64,000 nt of DNA. Origin: CALXXL01 sp034926605. GTDB lineage: Bacteria > Verrucomicrobiota > Lentisphaeria > Victivallales > Victivallaceae. The translations under genes and the position numbers were made by a program. Below are positions 55,482-63,644 of the stretch, piece after piece; the stretch's first letter is position 1, and each line of letters starts with the position of its first letter. The notes under the pieces were generated by a model. It saw only the letters and a program-made list of their open reading frames with translations. It was not told where the DNA came from and did no database searches. The stretch is from contig JAYFQV010000006.1 of the NCBI GenBank assembly GCA_034926605.1, forward strand, positions 1 to 64,000, read 5' to 3'.

Positions 55482-55572
55482 TAAGAAACCACGCTGGAAT
55501 ATTATCACCTCCCAATGATATCAGGCAGAGAACTTGAAAAAATATTATTTCGTGTTAGATTGTTTTCTATAA

Positions 55573-55596
55573 GAAACATTCTTAAAGGAAACATTC
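55573..55596 (+). repeat. Direct repeat before marR (possible operator)
   Basis: GAAACATTC occurs twice with 15-base spacing (55573-55581 and 55588-55596), the second copy ending 4 bases before the marR ATG. The upstream stretch TTGTTTTCTATAAGAAACA (55560-55578) is an imperfect palindrome. Both are plausible MarR autoregulatory sites; the AAAGGAAA ribosome site lies between the repeats. Confidence 0.4.
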
Positions 55597-55599
55597 ATC

Positions 55600-56094
55600 A
55601 TGAATCCAGAAGGTGAAAATTACGATCTCAGGCTCCTGCGTTCGCTGCGTCAAGTAATCAGAGCCGTGGACAAATATTCGCACAAACTCAATACCGAGCT
55701 TGGCTTGACCACTCCGCAACTGCTGTGCCTGGACACATTGGCAAAATCGGAAAATCTAATGACGCAAACCGGATTATGCGCCGCAGTAAACCTCGGGGCA
55801 AGTACCATAAATGGCATCGTCGACCGCCTTGAAGCAAAACAATACCTGGTGCGGCAGCGCTCACATTTGGACCGCCGTCAGGTTTTCCTGCAGCTTACTC
55901 CGGCCGGACATGGAATAGTCGACAAGGCACCCATGCTGCTGCAATACCGGTTGTCAGCCTCGCTACGGGCACGGCCAGAGCTGGAACAGAAAAACATAAC
56001 CGAAGCGCTTGAAAAGGTCGTAAGTATGATGGAGGTTGAAGCCATGGACGCCTCTCCCAACCTCTTCGCTCGCGACACGGTTGAACCGGAATAA
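55600..56094 (+). CDS. MarR-family transcriptional regulator
   Basis: A 164-residue winged-helix regulator. The helix-turn-helix is in GLCAAVNLGASTINGIVDRLEAK, and the wing carries the HLDRRQVFLQLTPAG motif (DRR) typical of MarR. It lies 2 bases before the lysine 2,3-aminomutase gene and probably controls the osmolyte operon. The ligand is unknown. A regulatory link to the exporter upstream is also possible. Confidence 0.9.
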   Translation: MNPEGENYDLRLLRSLRQVIRAVDKYSHKLNTELGLTTPQLLCLDTLAKSENLMTQTGLCAAVNLGASTINGIVDRLEAKQYLVRQRSHLDRRQVFLQLTPAGHGIVDKAPMLLQYRLSASLRARPELEQKNITEALEKVVSMMEVEAMDASPNLFARDTVEPE

Positions 56095-56096
56095 CC

Positions 56097-57422
56097 GTGG
56101 AAAAACAGAAAGGATTCGTTTTGAAATTAACTGAAAACCAACAAAAAATATTCGATGAGATTGAGCCGAATACAACCGGCAATTGGAAAGACTGGAAGTG
56201 GCAGCTAAAAAACTGCATAAGGGATATTGAAACGGTTGAGAAGCTTCTTGGCGTCAAACTGCCAAAACAGCTCAGGCAGAATTTTACGAAAATCATCAAT
56301 AAATTCCCAATGTCGATAACTCCGTATTATCTGTCGCTGATACATACTGACGATATTGAAAACGATCCCGTATTCAGACAAAGTTTCCCCGCGATTGAGG
56401 AACTCGACATCCGCAGATCAGACATGTCCGACCCGCTGCACGAAGACAATGACAGCCCGGTTCCCGGGCTGGTACACCGCTACCCGGACCGTGTTTTAAT
56501 GCTGATAAGCAACACCTGTGCCATGTATTGCCGTCATTGTACACGGAAACGGCGCGTGGGTGACAGCGATACCATCCCAAGCCGCGAACAGATTTCCGCC
56601 GGGCTTGAATATATCAGAAACACACCGCGGGTACGGGACGTCCTGCTTTCCGGCGGTGATCCATTTCTGCTTTCAGATGAATATCTCGAATGGATCCTCG
56701 CTGAACTTCATAAAATCAAACATGTGGAAGTCGTTCGCATCGGAACCCGCACGCCAGTGGTGCTTCCATACCGGATCACCGACGATCTGGTCAACATGCT
56801 AAAGCAGTACCAACCGTTGTGGATCAATACTCATTTCAACCATCCGCGCGAAATTACCAACTCGTCACGGACCGCGCTGCGGAAGTTGGCCGATGTGGGC
56901 ATACCGCTGGGCAATCAGTCGGTACTGCTCGCTGGCGTCAATGACTGTCCTATGATCATACGCTCGCTGGTACACAAGCTGGTACGCAACCGGGTTCGCC
57001 CGTATTACCTCTACCAGTGCGATCTTTCCGAAGGACTCAGCCATTTCCGCACTCCGGTAGGTAAGGGCATTGAAATTCTTGAAAGCCTGATCGGGCACAC
57101 CAGCGGATTTTGCGTCCCAACTTATGTTATAGATGCTCCCGGCGGAGGCGGCAAAATACCGGTGATGCCCAACTATCTCATATCGTGGTCAACCAATAAA
57201 GTGGTGCTGCGCAACTACGAAGGAGTAATTACCACCTACAAGGAGCCGGACTCCTACGAGCCGACTTTCTGCGACCGGAACTGCGACAGATGCGAACGTG
57301 ACTTATCCCTGGACGACGCCGATGAAAACCGCTCGGTCGGCATCGAGCAGTTGCTGGCCGACTATGACGAGACCATCGCGCTGGTTCCGCGCAACAATCC
57401 GCGCCATAAAAGGAGAAAATAA
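56097..57422 (+). CDS. ablA: Lysine 2,3-aminomutase
   Basis: A 441-residue radical-SAM, PLP-dependent enzyme that converts L-alpha-lysine to L-beta-lysine. The [4Fe-4S] ligands are Cys141, Cys145 and Cys148 (CAMYCRHC). The PLP lysine is Lys353 in PGGGGKIPVMPNY. The C-terminal Cys pair (FCDRNCDRCE) is the extra metal-binding site of this family. The GTG at 56097 is used here; a TTG at 56121 with a better AAAGGA site is an alternative that removes eight residues. In this operon it makes the precursor of N-epsilon-acetyl-beta-lysine. Confidence 0.95.
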   Translation: MEKQKGFVLKLTENQQKIFDEIEPNTTGNWKDWKWQLKNCIRDIETVEKLLGVKLPKQLRQNFTKIINKFPMSITPYYLSLIHTDDIENDPVFRQSFPAIEELDIRRSDMSDPLHEDNDSPVPGLVHRYPDRVLMLISNTCAMYCRHCTRKRRVGDSDTIPSREQISAGLEYIRNTPRVRDVLLSGGDPFLLSDEYLEWILAELHKIKHVEVVRIGTRTPVVLPYRITDDLVNMLKQYQPLWINTHFNHPREITNSSRTALRKLADVGIPLGNQSVLLAGVNDCPMIIRSLVHKLVRNRVRPYYLYQCDLSEGLSHFRTPVGKGIEILESLIGHTSGFCVPTYVIDAPGGGGKIPVMPNYLISWSTNKVVLRNYEGVITTYKEPDSYEPTFCDRNCDRCERDLSLDDADENRSVGIEQLLADYDETIALVPRNNPRHKRRK

Positions 57423-57424
57423 CC

Positions 57425-58849
57425 ATGATTCCAATAAAAAAACTCCTAGTTCTGCCGATAATGGCGCTGTTGCTTATGCCGTCAATGCTACGCGGTGAAC
57501 CCGAAGGAGAATTCACCACCGCGCTCACCGGTAAATTCCCGCCATTCAGCTTCTACAATCAGAAAGGCGAGCTGGCCGGCTTCGATGTCGATGTCGCGCG
57601 GGAATTGGCCAGACGGCTGAACCGTGAGTGTCGGATTGTGACCACGGAATGGGATGGGATTCTGGCCGGGTTACTGGCCGAAAAATACGATGCCATTGTG
57701 GGGTCCATGGCTATCACTCCGGCAAGAGAAAACTCCGTCAACTTCTCCATTCCCTACTATAAATCCGGCGCCCAGCTGTTTGTCAACCGCGACAATCCGG
57801 ATCAGATATATTCCATCGGCGACTGCGCAGGCTTGCGCATTGCCGTGGTCCTCGGTGAAACCTATCAGCAATATCTTGAAAAAAATTATCCGGAAATCGA
57901 AGTCGTAACTTTCAAATCTCCCGTTGAAATCTTCGAAATGCTAGAGCAACATCGAATTTCCGGATTTGTTACCGATCGGCTGGTGGGATCATGGCAGATT
58001 AAAAAGGCAGACCGCTCATTCGTTCCGGTCGGAACGATGCTATACACCGAAGACATCGGCATCCCGGTAAGAAAAGGCGATAAAAAGTTGCTAGCAAGCA
58101 TCAACCTGGCGCTGAATGATATGGAGGCCGACGGCACTCTGAAAAAATTATTCGGCCGCTATTTCGGGCTGAATACCGCCAAGACCACAGCCCTAGGTGA
58201 AATGTCTCTCGCAACCAAAGCGCTAAAACTGCTGAAAGGATTCGGGATTACCCTTTTTATTGCCGCACTCTCCATATTTTTCGGATTTCTACTGGCAATT
58301 CCGGTCGGGCTATTATTGACGTTTCATAATGGAATATGGAGACTCCCAGGCAACGCCATGAGAATAATTGTGGATTTCATCCGGGGAACTCCGGTATTGA
58401 TACAGCTGTTGTTCGTATGGTTGGGTTTGGGACTGCCGCCAATGCCGGCAGCAATACTTACGCTGGGAATATGTACCATGGCCTACATGGCAGAGGCGGT
58501 CAGAGCCGGATTGATGAGCGTCGATCCGGGGCAGAATATAGCGGCTAAAGCTTTAGGGCTTAGGTCAATCGACAGATTCAGATTTGTCATCTGGCCGCAG
58601 GCGTTCCGCATTGCGTTGCCATCACTAATGAACAGCGCGGTGGCGTTGATAAAGGACACCGCGCTTGTATCCATCATATCCATACCTGAACTGATTCGCG
58701 AAGCGCAGTCTATAATCAGCGTCACCTTTGAACCGCGAAAATACTATCTTATTGCGGCGCTGATGTTCTTTGCGGTAACCTTCCCGCTGATGAAGCTGGC
58801 CGGAAGAATTGAAAAACGTATAGGAAAACGGGGGTTCGCCAATGATTGA
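57425..58849 (+). CDS. Amino-acid ABC transporter: fused substrate-binding protein and permease
   Basis: 474 residues. A signal/anchor segment precedes a type 3 solute-binding domain (about 28-255: GKFPPFSFYNQKGELAGFDVDVA, SMAITPAREN). This is joined to a HisM/GlnP-type permease domain (about 265-470). Its EAA-like loop is EAVRAGLMSVDPGQNIAAKALGLR. Fusion of both parts is known in GlnPQ-like transporters. Lying between ablA and ablB it most simply imports lysine for beta-lysine synthesis, but uptake of another basic amino acid or of the osmolyte itself is possible. Confidence 0.9.
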   Translation: MIPIKKLLVLPIMALLLMPSMLRGEPEGEFTTALTGKFPPFSFYNQKGELAGFDVDVARELARRLNRECRIVTTEWDGILAGLLAEKYDAIVGSMAITPARENSVNFSIPYYKSGAQLFVNRDNPDQIYSIGDCAGLRIAVVLGETYQQYLEKNYPEIEVVTFKSPVEIFEMLEQHRISGFVTDRLVGSWQIKKADRSFVPVGTMLYTEDIGIPVRKGDKKLLASINLALNDMEADGTLKKLFGRYFGLNTAKTTALGEMSLATKALKLLKGFGITLFIAALSIFFGFLLAIPVGLLLTFHNGIWRLPGNAMRIIVDFIRGTPVLIQLLFVWLGLGLPPMPAAILTLGICTMAYMAEAVRAGLMSVDPGQNIAAKALGLRSIDRFRFVIWPQAFRIALPSLMNSAVALIKDTALVSIISIPELIREAQSIISVTFEPRKYYLIAALMFFAVTFPLMKLAGRIEKRIGKRGFAND

Positions 58850-59534
58850 AGTCAAAAATCTGTCATACACATACTCTGACGGCACCAAGGCGCTCCACGA
58901 CATAAGCGTTTCGTTTCCGAGAGAGAACATATTTGCGGTCACCGGGATGTCCGGGTCCGGCAAAACCACGCTGCTGAATTGTCTTGCGCGCTTTCTGCGC
59001 CCGCAGCACGGTTCCATTCTATTGGACGGAGTTGATATTGCGGATATGGATGAGGACGCCTTCCGCTCTGGAATCGGCGTGGTCTTTCAGCGTTTGAATT
59101 TGTTTCCCCATCTTACGGTGCTTGAAAACATGTCGCTGGCCCCGATAAGACTGGGTAAAGGCTCAAGAAAGCAAGTTGCCCGCGAAGCACTGGAAATTCT
59201 AGCCAGATTGAACATACGGGAACTGGCGGACAACCATCCGTCCCAGATAAGCGGCGGACAAGCCCAACGCGCCGCCATCGCCCGCGGTCTGATATTGCGC
59301 CCCAAGGTAATGCTGCTTGACGAACCGACCAGTGCCCTCGATGCAAAAACCTCGCAGGAGTTTTCCGGCTGGCTGCGCGAATTGAAATTGGACACCAGCT
59401 TTATAATCGTGACCCACGACCTGCCGTTCGCCGAAACCACCGCATCCAAGGGAATCTTCATGCGCAAAGGTCATATTGTCAAATCCGGTCCTATAAAAGA
59501 GGTGCTGTCCCATATCGACGGAGAACTGGTATGA
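58842..59534 (+). CDS. Amino-acid ABC transporter ATP-binding protein
   Basis: A 230-residue ABC ATPase of GlnQ/ArtP type. Walker A is GMSGSGKTT, the Q-loop is VVFQRLNLFPHLTVLENM, the signature is ISGGQAQR and Walker B is VMLLDEPTSALD. It overlaps the fused transporter gene by 8 bases and ablB by 4. It energises that transporter. Confidence 0.93.
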   Translation: MIEVKNLSYTYSDGTKALHDISVSFPRENIFAVTGMSGSGKTTLLNCLARFLRPQHGSILLDGVDIADMDEDAFRSGIGVVFQRLNLFPHLTVLENMSLAPIRLGKGSRKQVAREALEILARLNIRELADNHPSQISGGQAQRAAIARGLILRPKVMLLDEPTSALDAKTSQEFSGWLRELKLDTSFIIVTHDLPFAETTASKGIFMRKGHIVKSGPIKEVLSHIDGELV

Positions 59535-60394
59535 TGCGTTCCAATCAGCCCGATATGATAGAAGCCCTGCCTTGCGGCTCACTGATTCAGCATGGTCGCA
59601 GCAATGACCGGATATATCTGATGAAGCCGCCCGAATCGCTTCCCGACGATCTTCCCGAAAAGTTGATCGCAAAAGCCAGGGAGCTCGGTTACTCGAAGAT
59701 ATTCGCAAAAATCCCGGACGCGGCAGCCGAACGGTTTCTGCAAGCCGGATATACCGCGGAGGCGGTTATCCACGGATTTTTCCGCCGCGCCGCGGACTGC
59801 TTCTTTATGGGATATTTCCTTGACAAAAAGCGAGAGATAGAGAAAAATCAACCGGACTTGGAACGCATCCTCGACCAAGCCAATGAAAAAGCCGATACGC
59901 CGCTTCCTGTGCTGAAACCGGAATTTTCCATCCGGATCTGCAAAGATGCCGACATCCGGAAAATGGTTAAAATATTCCAAAAAGTATTCGACTCCTACCC
60001 TTTCCCCGTTTATGATCCCAATTATCTTCTGGAAACAATGCACAACCATGTGATCTATTTTGGCGTATTCATTGGCGACAAACTTGTTGCGCTGTCTTCG
60101 TCCGAAATCGACGCGACCTCAGCCACCGCCGAAATGACCGATTTCGCAACCCTGCCGGAATGGCGCGGACATTCGTTTGCTTCCCATCTGCTGACCGCAA
60201 TGGAGCAATCGCTCCGGCAGCACGGCATACAAACGGCATACACCATCGCCCGTGCAATATCCCCCGGCATGAATACGGCGTTTGCACGGATGGGATACAA
60301 ACTGGCCGGACAGCTTAAAAACAATACCAACATCTCCGGCGGTATCGAAAGCATGAACGTGTGGTATAAACCGATGTCGCCAATCCCGAAATAG
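59531..60394 (+). CDS. ablB: Beta-lysine N6-acetyltransferase
   Basis: A 287-residue two-part protein: an N-terminal domain typical of AblB (GSLIQHGRSNDRIYLMK) and a C-terminal GNAT domain. The acetyl-CoA loop is in LPEWRGHSFASHLLTAME and the late ARAISPGMNTAFARMGY segment is also family-like. AblB acetylates beta-lysine on N6 to give N-epsilon-acetyl-beta-lysine, a zwitterionic compatible solute best known from methanogens. It ends the marR-ablA-transporter-ablB operon. Confidence 0.92.
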   Translation: MMRSNQPDMIEALPCGSLIQHGRSNDRIYLMKPPESLPDDLPEKLIAKARELGYSKIFAKIPDAAAERFLQAGYTAEAVIHGFFRRAADCFFMGYFLDKKREIEKNQPDLERILDQANEKADTPLPVLKPEFSIRICKDADIRKMVKIFQKVFDSYPFPVYDPNYLLETMHNHVIYFGVFIGDKLVALSSSEIDATSATAEMTDFATLPEWRGHSFASHLLTAMEQSLRQHGIQTAYTIARAISPGMNTAFARMGYKLAGQLKNNTNISGGIESMNVWYKPMSPIPK

Positions 60395-60417
60395 CCATCA
60401 ACCCGCGTCCAATCAAG

Positions 60418-60457
60418 AAAAAAACGGTCTGCGGGATTTGATTCGCCGCAAACCGTT
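60418..60457 (-). terminator. Intrinsic terminator of the gadC-gadB transcript
   Basis: Stem AACGGT-TGCGG / CCGCA-ACCGTT with one mismatch and an 11-base loop is followed on the minus strand by seven T. It lies 18 bases past the gadB stop. Confidence 0.85.
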
Positions 60458-60474
60458 GCACATGGCCCTTACAA

Positions 60475-61866
60475 CTAATGCAGGAAACCGGTAACTTCCT
60501 TCTGGGTTTTAGGCCTGATTACCGGATTGGCCTTGAAATATTTCAGGGCTCCCGCGACATCCTGAAGCAGCATATCCATCAGGTCGGTGGTTACACCGTG
60601 ACGCACCATTACCCGCTGGATCACCACATCTTCGCAATGTGCCGGGAGCGAATAGGCCGGCACCTGCCAGCCGCGATAGCGAAGATGATCTGCCAGATCA
60701 TACAGGTTGAATGAAACGTTCGCATCCTTCTTCAATTTCCAGCAGACGCCGGGGATGCAGTTTCTGCCCACCGAAACGATCTCGAATATCTTGAACTTTT
60801 CAAGATGGTCAGCCAGATACTGAGCGGTGTCGTAGCAGGCTTGCTGAACCTTGGCGTATCCTTCGCGTCCGAGCCGCAGGAAATGGTAGTACTGCGCGAC
60901 AATCTGCCCGCCGGGACGCGAGAAGTTCAACGCGAAGGTCGGCATATTGCCGCCTAGGTAGTTCACATAGAAAATAAGTCCTTCCGGCAAGTCGCTCGCC
61001 TCGCGCCACAGCACCCATCCGCATCCGAGCGGAGCCAAACCGAACTTGTGACCGGAAGAGTTGATCGACTTCACCCGCGGAATGCGGAAGTCCCACTCCA
61101 GTTCCGGCTGAATGAACGGAGCCAGGAATCCGCCGCTGGCGCCGTCCACATGGATCGGAATATCGATACCGGTATCCTGCTGGAACTTGTCAAGCGCAGC
61201 GGCGATTTCCTTCACCGGCTCATAATTAAGAGTAAAGGTGGTGCCGAGCGTGGCGACCACGCCGATGGTGTTTTCATCGCAGAGCTTCAGCACACTCTCG
61301 GGAGACGAATAATAACGGTCCGGTTCCATCGGAACCTCGCGTATTTCAACGTCCCAATATCTCGCGAACTTGTGCCAGCATATCTGCACCGGACCGGTGA
61401 CCAGATTCGGACGATTGGTGGATTTGCCGGCCTTCTCCATCCTGGCGCGCCAGCGCCATTTCATCGCAAGCCCGCCAAGCATTGCCGCCTCGCTGGAACC
61501 GGTGGTGGAACAGCCGATCGTGGTCTTGGCTTCCGGCGAATTCCAGAGGTCTCCCAGCATGTGAACACAGCGCATTTCCAGCTCAGCGGTCTGGGGGTAT
61601 TCGTCTTTGTCGATCATATTTTTGTCGATGCACTCGTCCATCAGCCTATGAACCTGCTTTTCCTCATAGGTGGAGCAGAACGTGGCGAGATTCAATCGCG
61701 CGTTGCCGTCGATCATCAGCTCGTCATGAACCAGCTGATATACGTTATCCGGAGACCTCTCCGCCTTCGGAAACAGATATTTGCAAGCCTTCTTTTTCAG
61801 TTCGAGCGATGCGTAAACATCATCCTGTTCCTTACGCTCCAGTCCGTGCCTCACATGCAATGCCAT
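60475..61866 (-). CDS. gadB: Glutamate decarboxylase
   Basis: A 463-residue PLP enzyme that converts glutamate to GABA with consumption of one cytoplasmic proton. The PLP lysine is Lys274 (SINSSGHKFGLAPLG); the cofactor Asp lies in HVDGASGGF at 239-246. GCSTTGSSEAAMLGGLAMKW is the phosphate-binding segment. The C-terminus lacks the His-Lys-x-x tail plug of E. coli GadB in obvious form, although the protein ends in GFLH. A strong AAGGAGGGG ribosome site precedes the ATG. It follows gadC by 57 bases on the same strand. Confidence 0.96.
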   Translation of the reverse strand: MALHVRHGLERKEQDDVYASLELKKKACKYLFPKAERSPDNVYQLVHDELMIDGNARLNLATFCSTYEEKQVHRLMDECIDKNMIDKDEYPQTAELEMRCVHMLGDLWNSPEAKTTIGCSTTGSSEAAMLGGLAMKWRWRARMEKAGKSTNRPNLVTGPVQICWHKFARYWDVEIREVPMEPDRYYSSPESVLKLCDENTIGVVATLGTTFTLNYEPVKEIAAALDKFQQDTGIDIPIHVDGASGGFLAPFIQPELEWDFRIPRVKSINSSGHKFGLAPLGCGWVLWREASDLPEGLIFYVNYLGGNMPTFALNFSRPGGQIVAQYYHFLRLGREGYAKVQQACYDTAQYLADHLEKFKIFEIVSVGRNCIPGVCWKLKKDANVSFNLYDLADHLRYRGWQVPAYSLPAHCEDVVIQRVMVRHGVTTDLMDMLLQDVAGALKYFKANPVIRPKTQKEVTGFLH

Positions 61867-61923
61867 AACTCCCCTCCTTCTTTTTACGGTATCCGTCTTA
61901 CTCCACGCCGGATGTTCCCGGAA

Positions 61924-63363
61924 TCACTTACTGTTCTCCGCCGCCTGCCATGACGCTTTTCTGAAACAATGTATCAATAACGGCGCGCCGGTGAAAACAA
62001 TCATGCCGCCGGCCACCAGCCCGACATAGAACGCCGCGTTTCCGATCGGCAGATTGGATGGCGGGAAAAATCCCACCACACACGCAAAAACCACCCCCGC
62101 CAACCCCAGCAGCGAAACCAGCCACATCCCGATCATACCGCCGGGAACCTTGTAGAGCCGCTCGAGATCCGGCCTGGTATAACGCAGTCTGAGCGCGGCG
62201 GCGTACATCAGGATATACATGACCAGATACAAGGTTGCGCACATGGCCGAGAGCACGAAGAACGCCACGCTGACATCTTTCATTATCAGATACAAGCTGG
62301 CCAGAACGGTGACAATTCCGCCTTGGATCAGAAGAATATTGACCGGCGTTCCTTTGGCGTTGGTTCTGGCCAGAAACGGCGGCAACTCACCCTCCTGAGC
62401 GGTACTGAGCAACCCGCGGCTCGGGCCGGTGATCCACGACATGACCCCGCCAATCGCGCCGAACGCCGTCAGAAATCCCAGCACCGGCACCAGCCATTCC
62501 AAATGGAAGCGGCTCAACATTCCACGAAATGCCTCCATCAAACCGGCGGTAAGACTGATTTCTCCGGCCGGAATCACCGCCGCAACCGCGAGCGACCCCA
62601 GCAGGAACAGCACGAAGATTATGATTGCTGCGGAGAAAATGGCTTTGGGAAACTGCTTGGCCGGAGAATCCATGTTCATGACATGAACGGCCTGCACCTC
62701 AACCCCGGCGAACAACAGTACAATCCCGGCCAGAAACGCAAGACTGCCGAGACCGGAGATATATGGAAAAAACACCGGGTGAAAATGCGGCACTGCCGCG
62801 CCGGAGGCCGAACGCATGAACTCCAGCGGCTGCCCGCTGACCACCCAGATAATGCCGAGCACAATCATCAACGCTCCCGGAATTATCGTGCCGAGCAAGA
62901 CCCCGTATTTGGTTATCATACCGATAACGCCGGCGCCCTTGAACGCGAACCATGTGGCCAGCCAATAAAATACGATGATCGTGATTCCGCTGTATATGCC
63001 GTTCTGAGCCAATTCCGGAGACACCACCAGATAGGCGAGAGATCCGGCGGCAAATCCCAGTACGGTGGGGTACCATATCACGTTCTGTATCCACTGCAGC
63101 CAAATCGCGGTAAAACCCCAGGCCGGCCCGAAAGCCTCCTTCACCCAGACGTACACCCCGCCCTGCCTGTTGCTGAATGCACTGCCAAGCTCCGCCGACA
63201 CCAGTGACGCCGGTATCAGGAACATCACAGTGGCAAAGAGTATGTAGAACAACATGCTCAACCCCTCTTTCGCCATCATCGGCAGTCCGCGCAAACTGAT
63301 AACCGAGGCCACCACCATCATGGTAAGGGTGAAAACAGTTATCCGATCCGAGTTCTTTTTCAT
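61924..63363 (-). CDS. gadC: Glutamate/GABA antiporter
   Basis: A 479-residue APC-superfamily transporter with 12 predicted helices. The family N-terminus (TVFTLTMMVVASVISLRGLP), the GGVYVWVKEAFG segment of helix 3 and WITGPSRGLL are typical of GadC. It exchanges external glutamate for GABA made by GadB, exporting protons in effect. The ATG at 63363 has an AAGGAGGGGG site 6 bases upstream; a longer in-frame reading from 63465 has no ribosome site and adds a non-homologous leader. gadC comes first, then gadB. Confidence 0.93.
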   Translation of the reverse strand: MKKNSDRITVFTLTMMVVASVISLRGLPMMAKEGLSMLFYILFATVMFLIPASLVSAELGSAFSNRQGGVYVWVKEAFGPAWGFTAIWLQWIQNVIWYPTVLGFAAGSLAYLVVSPELAQNGIYSGITIIVFYWLATWFAFKGAGVIGMITKYGVLLGTIIPGALMIVLGIIWVVSGQPLEFMRSASGAAVPHFHPVFFPYISGLGSLAFLAGIVLLFAGVEVQAVHVMNMDSPAKQFPKAIFSAAIIIFVLFLLGSLAVAAVIPAGEISLTAGLMEAFRGMLSRFHLEWLVPVLGFLTAFGAIGGVMSWITGPSRGLLSTAQEGELPPFLARTNAKGTPVNILLIQGGIVTVLASLYLIMKDVSVAFFVLSAMCATLYLVMYILMYAAALRLRYTRPDLERLYKVPGGMIGMWLVSLLGLAGVVFACVVGFFPPSNLPIGNAAFYVGLVAGGMIVFTGAPLLIHCFRKASWQAAENSK

Positions 63364-63503
63364 GAAATCCCCCTCCTTGTTCAGCCATAAGTCCGGCTTC
63401 ATTAAAGAACAGTACGCCCCATATTCATATATCCGCAAGAGCCTGCAAATACAGGCCGCCTGCACCAGATACCATGCGTCGTATTCCCCCGTTTCTTTCT
63501 TCT

Positions 63504-63532
63504 ATTATACTTGCATTTTCAAGCTTTGCAAA
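63504..63532 (-). promoter_or_regulatory. Promoter of gadC-gadB
   Basis: On the minus strand TTTGCA (63532-63527) is followed after 17 bases by a perfect TATAAT (63509-63504). This leaves a leader of about 130 bases before gadC. Nothing else is recognised in the 63364-63644 gap. Confidence 0.65.
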
Positions 63533-63644
63533 CAAATAAAGAAAATTACAGGCATCTCCGCCACCTTCCTAGGCTTGGATTTACCGGAAAGTTATGATAT
63601 TTTATGTTATTTACATCCCATAACGGCTGAGGAGCGGCAATCAT

